Shown here one piece after another: positions 18,275-26,398 of a stretch of DNA of 64,000 nucleotides. The notes beneath the pieces were generated by a model. The model was given only the letters and a program-made list of their open reading frames with translations, ran no database searches and was not told the DNA's origin. Both the position numbers and the translations under genes were made by a program. Position 1 is the stretch's first letter. Every line of letters begins with the position of its first letter. The stretch is from contig DDVI01000117.1 of assembly GCA_002345205.1 (NCBI GenBank), forward strand, positions 32,372-96,371. Direction: 5' to 3'. Source of the stretch: Bdellovibrionaceae bacterium UBA2316 (GTDB lineage Bacteria > Bdellovibrionota > Bdellovibrionia > Bdellovibrionales > Bdellovibrionaceae).

Positions 18275-18496
18275 ATGGCTGACAAAAAACCAAATCTAGT
18301 ACCAAACAATGTCGTATCTCTTGCTGATGCTCGTTGCCAGGCTGAAGGCTGTAAAGCTAAACACACGCGTGCTAGCTTCTGCGCTGAACATTTCGAATGG
18401 TTCAAAGCGGGCTTGATTACAAAAGAAGGCAAACAAGCTTTAGACTTCGATAAAAAATATCAACACTTCATGGCAGCTAAGAAAAAAGCCGCTTAA
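18275..18496 (+). CDS. Small cysteine-rich, probably zinc-binding protein
   Basis: 73 aa with a strong AAGGAGG ribosome site 8 bases before the ATG. Cys21, Cys26 and the pair in FCAEH (Cys36, His39) form a Cx4Cx9CxxH pattern that could hold one metal ion. The C-terminus is helical and ends in a lysine-alanine tail, which suggests nucleic acid or ribosome contact; this is inference. No named family recognised. It is transcribed away from the interrupted protease gene and 59 bases before the SDR gene. Confidence 0.75.
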   Translation: MADKKPNLVPNNVVSLADARCQAEGCKAKHTRASFCAEHFEWFKAGLITKEGKQALDFDKKYQHFMAAKKKAA

Positions 18497-18555
18497 GAGT
18501 TATTCCCTTTATAATTTTTTAAAGTTATTATCGAGGCCTCACCGGAGGAGGTCTT

Positions 18556-19299
18556 TTGAAATCAGCAACCAAGACAGCACTTATCACAGGCGCTTCGAGC
18601 GGCATCGGTTACGCAACAGCGCAAAAATTTCATCAAGCCGGCTACTTCGTCCACCTTCTGGCCCGGGATCAAAAGAAACTCACAGAACTTCATCACCAAC
18701 TGCCAAACTCTAAAATTATTGTCTGCGATCTTTCCGATCCCAGACAGATTGAAAATTTACCCAATCAAATCGACTTCAGCACACTGGATGTCCTGGTTAA
18801 TAACGCTGGAATCTATTTTTCCAAAGCTGGCGACGAGTTTTCATTGGCGGACTGGAGTCTTATGTTTCAGGTCAACGTGTTTTCGGTCGCGCAGGTCAGT
18901 GCTCTAGCTATATCCCATTTTAAACGGTCTAATAAGGGCTCTATAGTGATGATTTCCTCTACCCTAGCTCACAAGCCGACACCAATGACGGCAGCCTATT
19001 CGGCATCTAAAGCGGCCATACAGAATTTAACAAAGACACTCGCTCTTGAGGGTGCGCCATTTAATATTCGTGTGAACTGCGTAGCGCCCGGCATCGTCGA
19101 AACACCTATACACAATTTAGCTAAGCTCGACTTAGAAACTCGTCAAAAACGCGCCGACTTGATGCACTCGCTACAGCCACTCGCTCGAATGGGCAAACCT
19201 ATGGATATCGCCGAAGCGGTCTTTTTTCTTGGCTCAGAGGCCAGCTCATGGACCACGGGTTCAATCCTTGATGTCGATGGCGGGATAAATATCAAATGA
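18556..19299 (+). CDS. Short-chain dehydrogenase/reductase (SDR)
   Basis: 247 aa from a TTG preceded by GGAGGAGG. Classical SDR layout: cofactor loop TGASSGIG at residues 11-18, NNAG at 82-85, catalytic Ser near 134-135, Tyr148 and Lys152 (YSASK), and the VAPGIVETP segment. NADPH or NADH use cannot be settled by eye. The stop overlaps the start of the PTPS gene by 4 bases (ATGA), so the two are translationally coupled. That pairing makes a sepiapterin- or pteridine-reductase role plausible, but FabG-like activity on other carbonyls is equally compatible with the motifs. Confidence 0.85.
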   Translation: MKSATKTALITGASSGIGYATAQKFHQAGYFVHLLARDQKKLTELHHQLPNSKIIVCDLSDPRQIENLPNQIDFSTLDVLVNNAGIYFSKAGDEFSLADWSLMFQVNVFSVAQVSALAISHFKRSNKGSIVMISSTLAHKPTPMTAAYSASKAAIQNLTKTLALEGAPFNIRVNCVAPGIVETPIHNLAKLDLETRQKRADLMHSLQPLARMGKPMDIAEAVFFLGSEASSWTTGSILDVDGGINIK

Positions 19300-19682
19300 T
19301 TCTAATCCTTACTTTCGAATTCGCCGCGGCCCACTTTTACCAGAACCCCTTATGGACACCTCAGAAAAATAAAGAGGTGTTTGGCAAATGCTATACAGTC
19401 CACGGTCACGGCCATAATTATAAACTTGAGCTTGAAGTCGACATTGGTAAACAAACGCCAAATAATGCTAAAAAAACTATAAAAGAAAGGGTTTTACCCA
19501 TCATTCACAAGGTCGACCATAGCCATTTGAACTTTGACATAGCTGATTTCAAAAACTTGATTCCAACGACTGAAAATATTTCCCTGTACTTAAAGGATCA
19601 AATCGCATTACCCGCGCCCTATCGTGTGAAACTACTGCGTTTATTTGAAATGGATTCCATTTTTGTGGAGCTTACTATATAA
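19296..19682 (+). CDS. 6-pyruvoyltetrahydropterin synthase / QueD family
   Basis: 128 aa. The family acts on dihydroneopterin triphosphate, giving either 6-pyruvoyl-tetrahydropterin (tetrahydrobiopterin route) or 6-carboxy-tetrahydropterin (queuosine route). Zinc ligands and catalytic residues: His13, Cys32, and the run HGHGH at 36-40, then DHSHLN near 74 and TTENIS near 90. Because the histidines repeat, both the QueD spacing (Cx3HGH) and the eukaryotic PTPS spacing (Cx5HGHNY) can be read. HNY after the last His matches the animal enzyme alignment without gaps. The neighbouring SDR also favours a biopterin-type pathway; no queC, queE or queF gene is in the window. Confidence 0.88.
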   Translation: MILILTFEFAAAHFYQNPLWTPQKNKEVFGKCYTVHGHGHNYKLELEVDIGKQTPNNAKKTIKERVLPIIHKVDHSHLNFDIADFKNLIPTTENISLYLKDQIALPAPYRVKLLRLFEMDSIFVELTI

Positions 19683-19708
19683 CACAACCTCTACAACCGA
19701 GGTTTATC

Positions 19709-20482
19709 GTGTCTAGTGAGTCAACAGAAGTTCTTCGCCTATCCAAACTAATGTCCGAACGAGGCTTATGCTCGCGTCGAGAGGCAGACGAGTTAATCTC
19801 TAAAGGGCAGGTTTACGTTAACGGAGTCAAGGTGTCCGAACTTGGCCATAAGGTAACTCGAGATGTGCGCATTTCGTTAGAGCCTGAAGCGATGGCGGCA
19901 CAAAAAAAGATCATTACGGTACTTCTCAACAAACCCGTTGGCTATGTTTCAAATTTACCGGAACGCAGCTATAAGCAAGCTTTGGATTTGATCACTGGTG
20001 ACCGTTTCCATGGTGATGTAGAAAAAGAAATACCAAAAGATTTCTGGGGCGCCATCGAAAATGCACCAAAAAATTTATCCGTCGTTGGCCGTTTAGATAT
20101 CGAGTCTCAGGGTTTACTGATTTTAACTCACGATGGCCGATTAGTTAAAGCTATTATCGGTGAAGATTCAGACATAGAAAAAGAATATATCGTTCGCGTT
20201 CGGGGCGATTTGACTGAAGAGGGTTTGGATTTATTAAATCATGGTCTATCTATCGACGGCGAACCGCTAAAAGAAGCGCAGGTCTCTTGGCTTAACGAAG
20301 ACCAATTAAAATTCATTCTTAAAGAAGGCAAGAAGCGCCAAATACGAAAAATGTGTGAAATGGTTGGCCTAGAAGTACTCGGGCTTAAACGCGTTCGTAT
20401 TGGAAAGCTTCCCCTCGGCTCACTACCCGAAGGCCGCTGGCGCCTCATGACCGAAGATGAAAAGAACCTGTTTCTAAAGTAG
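19709..20482 (+). CDS. RsuA/RluB/RluF-family rRNA pseudouridine synthase
   Basis: 257 aa from a GTG at 19709. Residues about 9-55 are an S4 RNA-binding domain (SKLMSERGLCSRREADELI). The catalytic domain has the aspartate motif GRLDIESQGLLIL with Asp130 and the C-terminal KEGKKRQIRKMCEMVG helix of this family. Large-subunit RluB/RluF members are the closest by layout, but RsuA cannot be excluded. There is an extra segment of about 20 residues (98-120) between the NKPVGYVSN strand and the catalytic motif. It follows the PTPS gene by 26 bases and may share its transcript. Confidence 0.88.
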   Translation: MSSESTEVLRLSKLMSERGLCSRREADELISKGQVYVNGVKVSELGHKVTRDVRISLEPEAMAAQKKIITVLLNKPVGYVSNLPERSYKQALDLITGDRFHGDVEKEIPKDFWGAIENAPKNLSVVGRLDIESQGLLILTHDGRLVKAIIGEDSDIEKEYIVRVRGDLTEEGLDLLNHGLSIDGEPLKEAQVSWLNEDQLKFILKEGKKRQIRKMCEMVGLEVLGLKRVRIGKLPLGSLPEGRWRLMTEDEKNLFLK

Positions 20483-20616
20483 TTTGTAAAAAGATCAAAT
20501 ACTGTCGCGAAACTTGTCACTCTTGGAAAGTGAAATTCAATTACTTTTGGTTTTACCAAGGCACGATTTTCGCTAAGAATCCTGTGGGCGCTTACGCTTA
20601 ATAAGGGATGGTTATC

Positions 20617-21099
20617 ATGATACGTTTTTTACTTGTTTTATTTGCCGCTAAAATGACGTTTGCTTCGATTGAGTCGATCGATTCAGAATGTCGAATTCAA
20701 GCAAAGGAAACGGCGATTACAGCCTACCAATCATGCGTTAAAGAATCACGCGCTCAGAAGATCGATGAAATTCGCAAAGAATATCAATCAAAACTTCAGG
20801 AACTAAAATCTTACTATGACGGCGAAATGAAAAAAATGAGCCTTACCCAAAAAGCCCAACTTGAAGAGGCCAAACCAGAAGAAGCAACCATTGTAGTAAA
20901 GAAAAAGGGCAAGGGCGCAAAAACGACCACAGCTAAATCAAGCGGTCTACCGGCTAAAAAAACATCAGGTAAATCATTGCCAGTTAGAAATGTGGAGTCA
21001 GAAATGACTCCACAACAAGATACATCCACGATGCCCCCAACTCCCGAGAGCAGTGATGCAGCCGAAATCGTGAATGTCGACGACGGTACGGCGATCTAA
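20617..21099 (+). CDS. Hypothetical secreted coiled-coil protein
   Basis: 160 aa from the ATG at 20617, which has AAGGGA about 8 bases upstream; an ATG at 20608 would overlap that site. Signal peptide to about residue 16 (TFA). The next 70 residues are helical and charged (IDEIRKEYQSKLQELKSYYD), a probable coiled coil, with Cys24 and Cys39 positioned for a disulfide. The last 70 residues are Lys/Pro/Thr-rich and look disordered. No family recognised. The gene ends in a good terminator lying inside the opposite yceI-like gene. Confidence 0.65.
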   Translation: MIRFLLVLFAAKMTFASIESIDSECRIQAKETAITAYQSCVKESRAQKIDEIRKEYQSKLQELKSYYDGEMKKMSLTQKAQLEEAKPEEATIVVKKKGKGAKTTTAKSSGLPAKKTSGKSLPVRNVESEMTPQQDTSTMPPTPESSDAAEIVNVDDGTAI

Positions 21100-21615
21100 C
21101 TATTTTTTCGCAGGAGCCGCTGCCGTAGCGGCTGCTTTTTCTAATGGAAGCACAACGCGAACATTTACCGTATCTTTCACGCCGATACCCATATAACGGA
21201 TGCCCGCAATATTATAATCCGGTAAATTTAAATCAAATTTAGCTTCAACTTCTTTGTCATTCAAAGGTTTGTATGTTCCTTTGATTTCTTTTTCCACCCC
21301 TCTGATTTTAATTTTACCAACACCTTTTCCATCTTTACCCTTTCCAGAAGTCAAAATAGCTTCTGGAAACTTGCCGACTTCAAGGTATTTGTTTTTCATG
21401 TGGTCGTCGCGCAAATCCATATTGGTCGTGAGAGTTTTAAGGTCTACCGAAACGCCTTGAGAAATGTATTCGCCATTCTGAAGTACGACTTTACCCTTTA
21501 CACCTTTTGCAGTGGCCGTAAATTTTTTCCCCATTGTAACCGAGAAATCGACATCAGCTACGGGTTCCGCAAATACAAAAGAACTCAACATTAATAAAAC
21601 GATCGAAATTTTCAT
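21100..21615 (-). CDS. YceI-family periplasmic lipocalin-like protein
   Basis: 171 aa from the ATG at 21615, with AGGAGC just upstream. YceI proteins are secreted beta barrels that bind isoprenoid-like lipids in solved members. Seen: signal peptide 1-16 ending VFA, the DLKTLTTNMDLRDDHMKNKYLEV motif and FPEAIL strand typical of the family, and a RGVEKEIKGTY segment. The C-terminal KAAATAAAPAKK tail is low complexity and doubles as the opposite-strand terminator. It is a single-gene unit convergent with the coiled-coil protein gene. Confidence 0.9.
   Translation of the reverse strand: MKISIVLLMLSSFVFAEPVADVDFSVTMGKKFTATAKGVKGKVVLQNGEYISQGVSVDLKTLTTNMDLRDDHMKNKYLEVGKFPEAILTSGKGKDGKGVGKIKIRGVEKEIKGTYKPLNDKEVEAKFDLNLPDYNIAGIRYMGIGVKDTVNVRVVLPLEKAAATAAAPAKK
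21115..21140 (+). terminator. Intrinsic terminator for the rightward gene, inside yceI-like 3' end
   Basis: AGCCGCT (21115-21121) pairs with AGCGGCT (21127-21133) around a 5-base loop, followed by GC and five T's. It sits 16 bases after the rightward stop. The same bases encode the alanine-rich C-terminus of the YceI-like protein on the other strand. Confidence 0.65.
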
Positions 21616-21703
21616 AGGTGCTCCTGTTAGAACCAGTATACCTGATTTCAAATCGTTTAAGAACGTCCTGATTTTTTTTGTTTGATAATGAAACGTCGAA
21701 ATC

Positions 21704-22498
21704 TTATGTTAAATTTTCTGGCTGAAGAGTATCCGAAATAATGCTATTAACACCCATCGCCACTAGGTTTTTTGCTATATCCAGATCATTCACTGTCCAC
21801 GCCGATGTCAAAACATTAAAGTTCTTTAATTTCGAGATTAAATTAGAGTTAAACATAGAGTAGCGAATATTTAACACGTGAGGCTCCACCAATGGCACTG
21901 TCCACATTCTCTTTAAATAATAAAAGTTCCAGATCTCTGGCTCATCGGTAACCAGCAGCGCCCGGGTCAACTGACGATCTAAAAATTTCACTCGCAGCAG
22001 GGCCCATGGATTAAAGCTAGAAATCATCACGCGATCTGCACACTGATGCTTTCTAATTAATTCAACAACGGCATCCTCAACAGGGAACTGATAAAAATTC
22101 TTACTTTTAATTTCGATATTTAAAAAATCTGGCTTATTTTCAGTTGCTAGAACATCGGTTAATTTTGAAAACGTTCCTATTCGGATCAAATCAGAGAATT
22201 CTAATTCCGACACGTTAACGTTTAATCGATAGCGATTTCTTAAACTAAAATCGTGAAAAACGACGGGAATACGATCACGCGTAATTTGCACATCGATCTC
22301 GGCCATTTGATAGCCTTTTTCTTTAGCTGCGAGCAATGATTCCATTGAGTTTTCTGGTATTGAGTTTTGATGGTAACCTCGATGAGCTTGAACCTTTGGC
22401 AAAAGCCAATCATGATTCCACTCCGAAAACGTGCCCAGCACTAAAGGCCAACTTTCCCAGTCACTTTTTATCGATTTTAAAATTGTCTCGGGTCCCAT
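21704..22498 (-). CDS. Glycerophosphodiester phosphodiesterase (GDPD) family protein
   Basis: 264 aa from the ATG at 22498, which has GGAAAG 6 bases upstream; an upstream TTG-type start at 22537 is less likely. GDPD enzymes split glycerophosphodiesters to glycerol-3-phosphate and an alcohol. Catalytic and metal residues are in place: His39-Arg40 in AHRG, Glu49 in PENS, Glu67 and Asp69 in EIDV, and His82 in FHD. The C-terminal SAWTVNDLD strand and NSIISDTL ending fit the TIM barrel. No signal peptide, so it is probably cytoplasmic. Its start lies inside the end of the AsmA-like gene (38-base overlap). Confidence 0.88.
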   Translation of the reverse strand: MGPETILKSIKSDWESWPLVLGTFSEWNHDWLLPKVQAHRGYHQNSIPENSMESLLAAKEKGYQMAEIDVQITRDRIPVVFHDFSLRNRYRLNVNVSELEFSDLIRIGTFSKLTDVLATENKPDFLNIEIKSKNFYQFPVEDAVVELIRKHQCADRVMISSFNPWALLRVKFLDRQLTRALLVTDEPEIWNFYYLKRMWTVPLVEPHVLNIRYSMFNSNLISKLKNFNVLTSAWTVNDLDIAKNLVAMGVNSIISDTLQPENLT

Positions 22499-24380
22499 AA
22501 ACTTTCCATTCCTGATCTTTTGTGGAAATCGTACCATTTAGGTTATCATCACCATGCAGATTTGCATTCATCTTGAACGAACTCTGCGATTCCACTTTTA
22601 ACTGTCTATCATCTGCGGTCTGGGTTAGTTTTATTTTCGGTTTAGAAATCAACGCAGGCACTATTAAAGCCATGTCCGCCAGACGATTCTGCATCACTTC
22701 ACTAGCCTGCCAGGTATCGGCCTTCACTTCAATTTCCTGATTTTTTTTTGTGTTCCCTAACACAAAAAAAGCGACGTTAGCCATGTTAAAATAGATATGA
22801 CTAACAGACTTTAGTTTACCCGTTGATTTATAGAACAGATTTTGTTTTCCACCAGTTGCTTTAAACGTTAGGTCTTCAAAAATCAATGGCATATCGACTC
22901 CCGTTAATAATTCAGAGGTCGCATCGGTGAGTCCAAAATTTTTAAAATGCCCGTCTAAATCAAAATTTTTCAAATCATCTGACTTTAATCGGAAACTGCC
23001 ATCAACAAGACCCTGCTGATTTTTTATTTCTTGTGCATCAAAGTTAAAATGCTTTTTCATTAAACTGCCCGTCAATTTGCCAATTTGAAATGACTCTGTT
23101 CTGCGCGTACTATGAGCGGAAAAGACAATATCCAAATCTTTAACTGTCCCGTTTAACTTGATAGACGAGTCCGATGCATAGTCTAACTGACCATCAAACT
23201 GACCCATGCTTGATATTTGATCTGGGATTAAAACCCCTGGGTTTAACGAAACGATTTTTGATAGATCAACCCCTTTCATTTTTAGTTCAAATGAATTTGG
23301 CGAACCAGAAATACCTTTTAAATAACTCAAGTTCTCTATAGAAAACTCACCTAAATCTCCATTAACCAAAATGTCTTTAACTTCAACCCTGGATGCAGGC
23401 AGGGCATTCACCACTCCTTCTATGTACAATTTAGAACTCATCCAGTTCGATTTTAAATTAATATTTTTAGGCATTTCTCTTACAAAACTTTGAACTAAAG
23501 ATAACGAAACATTTTTTAATTCTGCCTGCAGCTGAAATTTTTTATCCTCGATGCGATTTACAAGCTGAACCGAGAAAAAACCCTCCCTTAATGAACCCAA
23601 CAAATTGGATTTGATTATTTTTTCGGGAAATTCATTGTATTCGATTTTTAAATTTGCAGACTTTTTAGCTTCACCCGATTTTATAAAAGGAGCCAAATCA
23701 ACATCCCCTTCCATAAAAAGAATTTTAGGGTGTGAGGAGCGGTTTTCAATGACTATATTTTTTAGTGAAAAGTAGTCATACTTTTCGTCAGGATAATATA
23801 TTTCTAATTTATTTATCCGCACGCGTTCTATTTCATTTCGCAACGTGGTTTTTTCCACACGATCCACGATCGTGATTTGATTTTTCTTCTTCACGTCGGA
23901 GCCGACAACGCCGGCGCTATTGACTATAGTAGGCGTATCACACACGGGGGTACGATCCGTAATTTCGATTTTGAAGTCCTGAATATCGATCTCGCCAACT
24001 AGCTGCCCATCGATAATATACTTCACTAAAGAGAGCGGGATTTTCACTCGCTGAGCAAATCCACCCGATTTCATATAACAACTAGATTCCGAAGCAATTT
24101 TTACATCATTTGCATATAGCCCAATCGCTGGCGTTATACCGTCTTTGAAATAAAGCCCTACTGTTCCGTGCTGAATTCGCCAATCTTTGCCCACGTTAGC
24201 AATAGCCTCAGTCAAGCGCGCACGGAACCAATCCGATTGAGCTGCTGTCCTAATCGACAATCCAACAACGATAGAGAAAACTAAACCCACGAATAAAATA
24301 AAAAAACCTGGTTGTTCTGAAACCAGGTCATTTTCTTTAATAGGGCGGCGATCACTTTTATATTCCACAGATGGAATCAA
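22461..24380 (-). CDS. AsmA/TamB-like membrane-anchored protein
   Basis: 639 aa. One N-terminal membrane helix at about residues 27-47, preceded by a cytoplasmic tail, then a long periplasmic stretch of repeating beta strands (for example LVGEIDIQDFKIEI, RVEVKDILVNGDLGEF, SIKLNGTVKDLDIVF). This build resembles AsmA-superfamily proteins that bridge inner and outer membranes for lipid transfer, although the match is by architecture and not by a firm motif. The start is uncertain: TTG at 24380 with no clear ribosome site, 9 bases after the greA stop, so coupled translation is possible. greA, this gene and the GDPD gene form one leftward unit. Confidence 0.65.
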   Translation of the reverse strand: MIPSVEYKSDRRPIKENDLVSEQPGFFILFVGLVFSIVVGLSIRTAAQSDWFRARLTEAIANVGKDWRIQHGTVGLYFKDGITPAIGLYANDVKIASESSCYMKSGGFAQRVKIPLSLVKYIIDGQLVGEIDIQDFKIEITDRTPVCDTPTIVNSAGVVGSDVKKKNQITIVDRVEKTTLRNEIERVRINKLEIYYPDEKYDYFSLKNIVIENRSSHPKILFMEGDVDLAPFIKSGEAKKSANLKIEYNEFPEKIIKSNLLGSLREGFFSVQLVNRIEDKKFQLQAELKNVSLSLVQSFVREMPKNINLKSNWMSSKLYIEGVVNALPASRVEVKDILVNGDLGEFSIENLSYLKGISGSPNSFELKMKGVDLSKIVSLNPGVLIPDQISSMGQFDGQLDYASDSSIKLNGTVKDLDIVFSAHSTRRTESFQIGKLTGSLMKKHFNFDAQEIKNQQGLVDGSFRLKSDDLKNFDLDGHFKNFGLTDATSELLTGVDMPLIFEDLTFKATGGKQNLFYKSTGKLKSVSHIYFNMANVAFFVLGNTKKNQEIEVKADTWQASEVMQNRLADMALIVPALISKPKIKLTQTADDRQLKVESQSSFKMNANLHGDDNLNGTISTKDQEWKVYGTRDNFKIDKK

Positions 24381-24389
24381 TTATAGGAA

Positions 24390-24866
24390 CTAGATAAATT
24401 TAAAATCAACAACTTCAAATTCTTTATCACCTTTTGGCGAATTCACCACAATCACATCACCTTTTGTTTTACCAATCAGGGCGCGGGCAATCGGAGACAG
24501 AATAGAAACTTTGCCTAATTTAACATCAGCCTCATCCACACCTACGATTTGATAACGGGCCGGCTCGTCTGTTTCGATATCTACCAGGTCAACAGTAGCA
24601 CCAAATACGATCTTATCTGATTTAATAGTTTTAGGATCTACAACTTCAGCTGTGGCTAATTTGTTTTGGATATCGCCAATACGGCCTTCGATTAGAGATT
24701 GGCGCTCTTTGGCTGCATCATACTCAGCATTCTCTGAGATATCACCATGTGATCGCGCTTCATCAATCGCTTTAATAATGCGTGGGCGCTCTTCAACCGT
24801 AAGGCGTTTTAACTCTTGGTCTAGTAAGCTCTTCCCGTAAACTGTCATAGGCATTTTATCGTTCAT
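24390..24866 (-). CDS. greA: Transcription elongation factor GreA
   Basis: 158 aa from the ATG at 24866 with GAGGATCAT upstream, the standard GreA length. GreA rescues backtracked RNA polymerase by stimulating transcript cleavage. The N-terminal coiled coil carries the acidic tip residues in DISENAEYDAAKERQ (the catalytic D and E), and the C-terminal domain has SPIARALIGKTKGD. The gene is read from a promoter that overlaps the divergent nrnA promoter. Confidence 0.96.
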   Translation of the reverse strand: MNDKMPMTVYGKSLLDQELKRLTVEERPRIIKAIDEARSHGDISENAEYDAAKERQSLIEGRIGDIQNKLATAEVVDPKTIKSDKIVFGATVDLVDIETDEPARYQIVGVDEADVKLGKVSILSPIARALIGKTKGDVIVVNSPKGDKEFEVVDFKFI

Positions 24867-24900
24867 ATGATCCTCATTTAACACTTTGCAAAATACAACA

Positions 24901-24927
24901 CTCAGTTGGGCAGAGATCCCATCTGAG
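24901..24927 (-). other. Hairpin in the greA leader
   Basis: CTCAG (24901-24905) pairs with CTGAG (24923-24927), and an inner GGG/CCC (24908-24910 and 24918-24920) pairs as well, separated by a 2x2 internal loop. It lies between the predicted greA promoter and the greA start. No T-run follows on the leftward strand, so it is not a terminator. Role unknown. Confidence 0.35.
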
Positions 24928-24987
24928 GCCGTGTTTTTTAGCCGATTATTCGACTTCTAGCAATACAAAGGATTAGATTATCACAAC

Positions 24988-25017
24988 ATTATGCGTTATT
25001 GTTCCTCTAAATTTCAA
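24988..25017 (-). promoter_or_regulatory. Probable greA promoter
   Basis: Read leftward: TTGAAA (25017-25012), 18-base spacer, CATAAT (24993-24988). It shares DNA with the rightward nrnA promoter. Confidence 0.5.
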
Positions 25018-25028
25018 AGAATTATAAT
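24999..25028 (+). promoter_or_regulatory. Probable nrnA promoter
   Basis: TTGTTC (24999-25004), 18-base spacer, TATAAT (25023-25028). It leaves a leader of about 55 bases before the TTG start of nrnA. Confidence 0.5.
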
Positions 25029-25089
25029 CTTTATAGATATTTGCCGATAGGTCAGGACAGCAAAGTACGACCCTGCAAGGTGAGGAATT

Positions 25090-26058
25090 TTGAAACCACT
25101 CGTTGATCTTATTAAGAGCTCTAACAAGATTGTCCTAACCACCCACAAAGATTGCGATGGGGACGGTTTAGGATCAGAACTAGCCTTATTTTACGCCCTA
25201 AAAAAAATGGGTAAAGACGTCCAAATCGTTCATGTCGATCTTCTTCCTAAACGATATGAGAACTTTTTAAATAAAGATTTGTTTCAACTTTTTCGCCCGA
25301 CTCTGTTCGACACCCCGATCGACCTGTGCCTAATTTTCGACACAAATGACGAGCGCTTAATCGAGCCTCTATATTCAGAAATTCAAACCGTCTGCAAGAA
25401 CACCGTGTTCATAGATCACCATCCACTTTTAAAATCAGGTCCCCTTCCGGCTAAGGCATTTATTGACACCACCGCAGCAAGCACCGGGGAAATAGTCTAC
25501 CATGTCATCAAAAACTTAGATGTGCCTCTAGATACTTCGATTGCAGAATCATTGTATCTAAGTATCGTGTTCGACACTCAGCTGTTCCGTTATGTTCGTC
25601 GATCACCTATGTCACATCAAATCGCTATCGAACTTCTTCCTTTAATTCCTTCACCAGAGGCCATTCACCGCAATCTCTTTGGTGGCCAGACACCGGAAAA
25701 AATCAGTTTCATATCTAAAGCCCTGGGTAAAATTACTTACTCCTTAGATAACAAAGTAGCGATTGTTCTACTTCACAGTAAAGAAATTCAGGATTTTGGA
25801 TTAACACCGGAAGACACTCGCGATGTCGTCGATAAGATTTTAGATATCGATTGTGTCGAGGTCGCCATTCTATTTCGCGAAGACAGCAAGGACCGCTATA
25901 AGATTAGTTTTAGATCTAAATCTACGCTCGATGTACTTGAAGTCTCAGAACTATTTGGCGGCGGTGGGCATCATCATGCTTCCGGAGCAATGATCGAAGG
26001 TGAGTTCTTAAAAATTCGAGATCAAATCATTGATTATTTTAAGAAAAAACTGGAATGA
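25090..26058 (+). CDS. nrnA: DHH-family phosphoesterase, NrnA-like oligoribonuclease/pAp phosphatase
   Basis: 322 aa from a TTG preceded by GGTGAGG. NrnA-type enzymes degrade very short RNAs and 3'-phosphoadenosine 5'-phosphate. DHH-domain motifs: THKDCDGDGLGS at residues 18-29 (metal-binding aspartates), IFDTND near 82-87, the DHH triad at 109-111, and DTTAASTGE. The C-terminal DHHA1 domain ends with the substrate loop GGGGHHHASG. Length agrees with NrnA. The stop overlaps the ATG of the ferredoxin-like gene, so they are coupled. Alternative members of the family (RecJ, GdpP, phosphodiesterases for c-di-AMP) are longer or lack this layout. Confidence 0.88.
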   Translation: MKPLVDLIKSSNKIVLTTHKDCDGDGLGSELALFYALKKMGKDVQIVHVDLLPKRYENFLNKDLFQLFRPTLFDTPIDLCLIFDTNDERLIEPLYSEIQTVCKNTVFIDHHPLLKSGPLPAKAFIDTTAASTGEIVYHVIKNLDVPLDTSIAESLYLSIVFDTQLFRYVRRSPMSHQIAIELLPLIPSPEAIHRNLFGGQTPEKISFISKALGKITYSLDNKVAIVLLHSKEIQDFGLTPEDTRDVVDKILDIDCVEVAILFREDSKDRYKISFRSKSTLDVLEVSELFGGGGHHHASGAMIEGEFLKIRDQIIDYFKKKLE

Positions 26059-26327
26059 AAAAGGCTGGAACCAATCAAAAAAGGCGATCACCGATCATTT
26101 GTCGCTGCAACAACATAAACGAAGATACGATCAAGCAAGCCATCCTCGATGGCTGCGATACGCTAAATAAACTGTTTGATGCCACAACGGCGGGAGTTGG
26201 TCCCTGCGGAGGCAGTTGCCGAAAAGTGACCGGTCCCATTTTAGAGTACTATTTACAGAACAAAACCTTTCCAGCTAGTGCCAAAGATAACTCATCCACC
26301 AGTGCCAAGGGGACCTCAAAAAAATAA
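26055..26327 (+). CDS. BFD-like [2Fe-2S]-binding domain protein
   Basis: 90 aa. Four cysteines (Cys16, Cys18, Cys51, Cys55) in CxC-x32-Cx3C with the TTAGVGPCGGSC loop match the bacterioferritin-associated-ferredoxin fold, which binds a [2Fe-2S] cluster. The last 20 residues are Ser/Thr/Lys-rich and probably disordered. As a stand-alone protein it could deliver electrons for iron release or to another enzyme; no bacterioferritin gene is in view. It overlaps the nrnA stop by 4 bases, so it is made together with that nuclease. Confidence 0.85.
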   Translation: MKKAGTNQKRRSPIICRCNNINEDTIKQAILDGCDTLNKLFDATTAGVGPCGGSCRKVTGPILEYYLQNKTFPASAKDNSSTSAKGTSKK

Positions 26328-26398
26328 CTCTGCTAACGTCTAGTTGAAAAGTATTTTTCAATTACTCTAGCCCCGTCCATTTGCTAGTATTTATTTAA

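Noticed and set aside
25045..25089. SRP-RNA-like wording GGTCAGGACAGC before nrnA
   Set aside because: The surrounding bases do not form the conserved SRP helix 8 and the stretch is a short leader of a well-supported gene.
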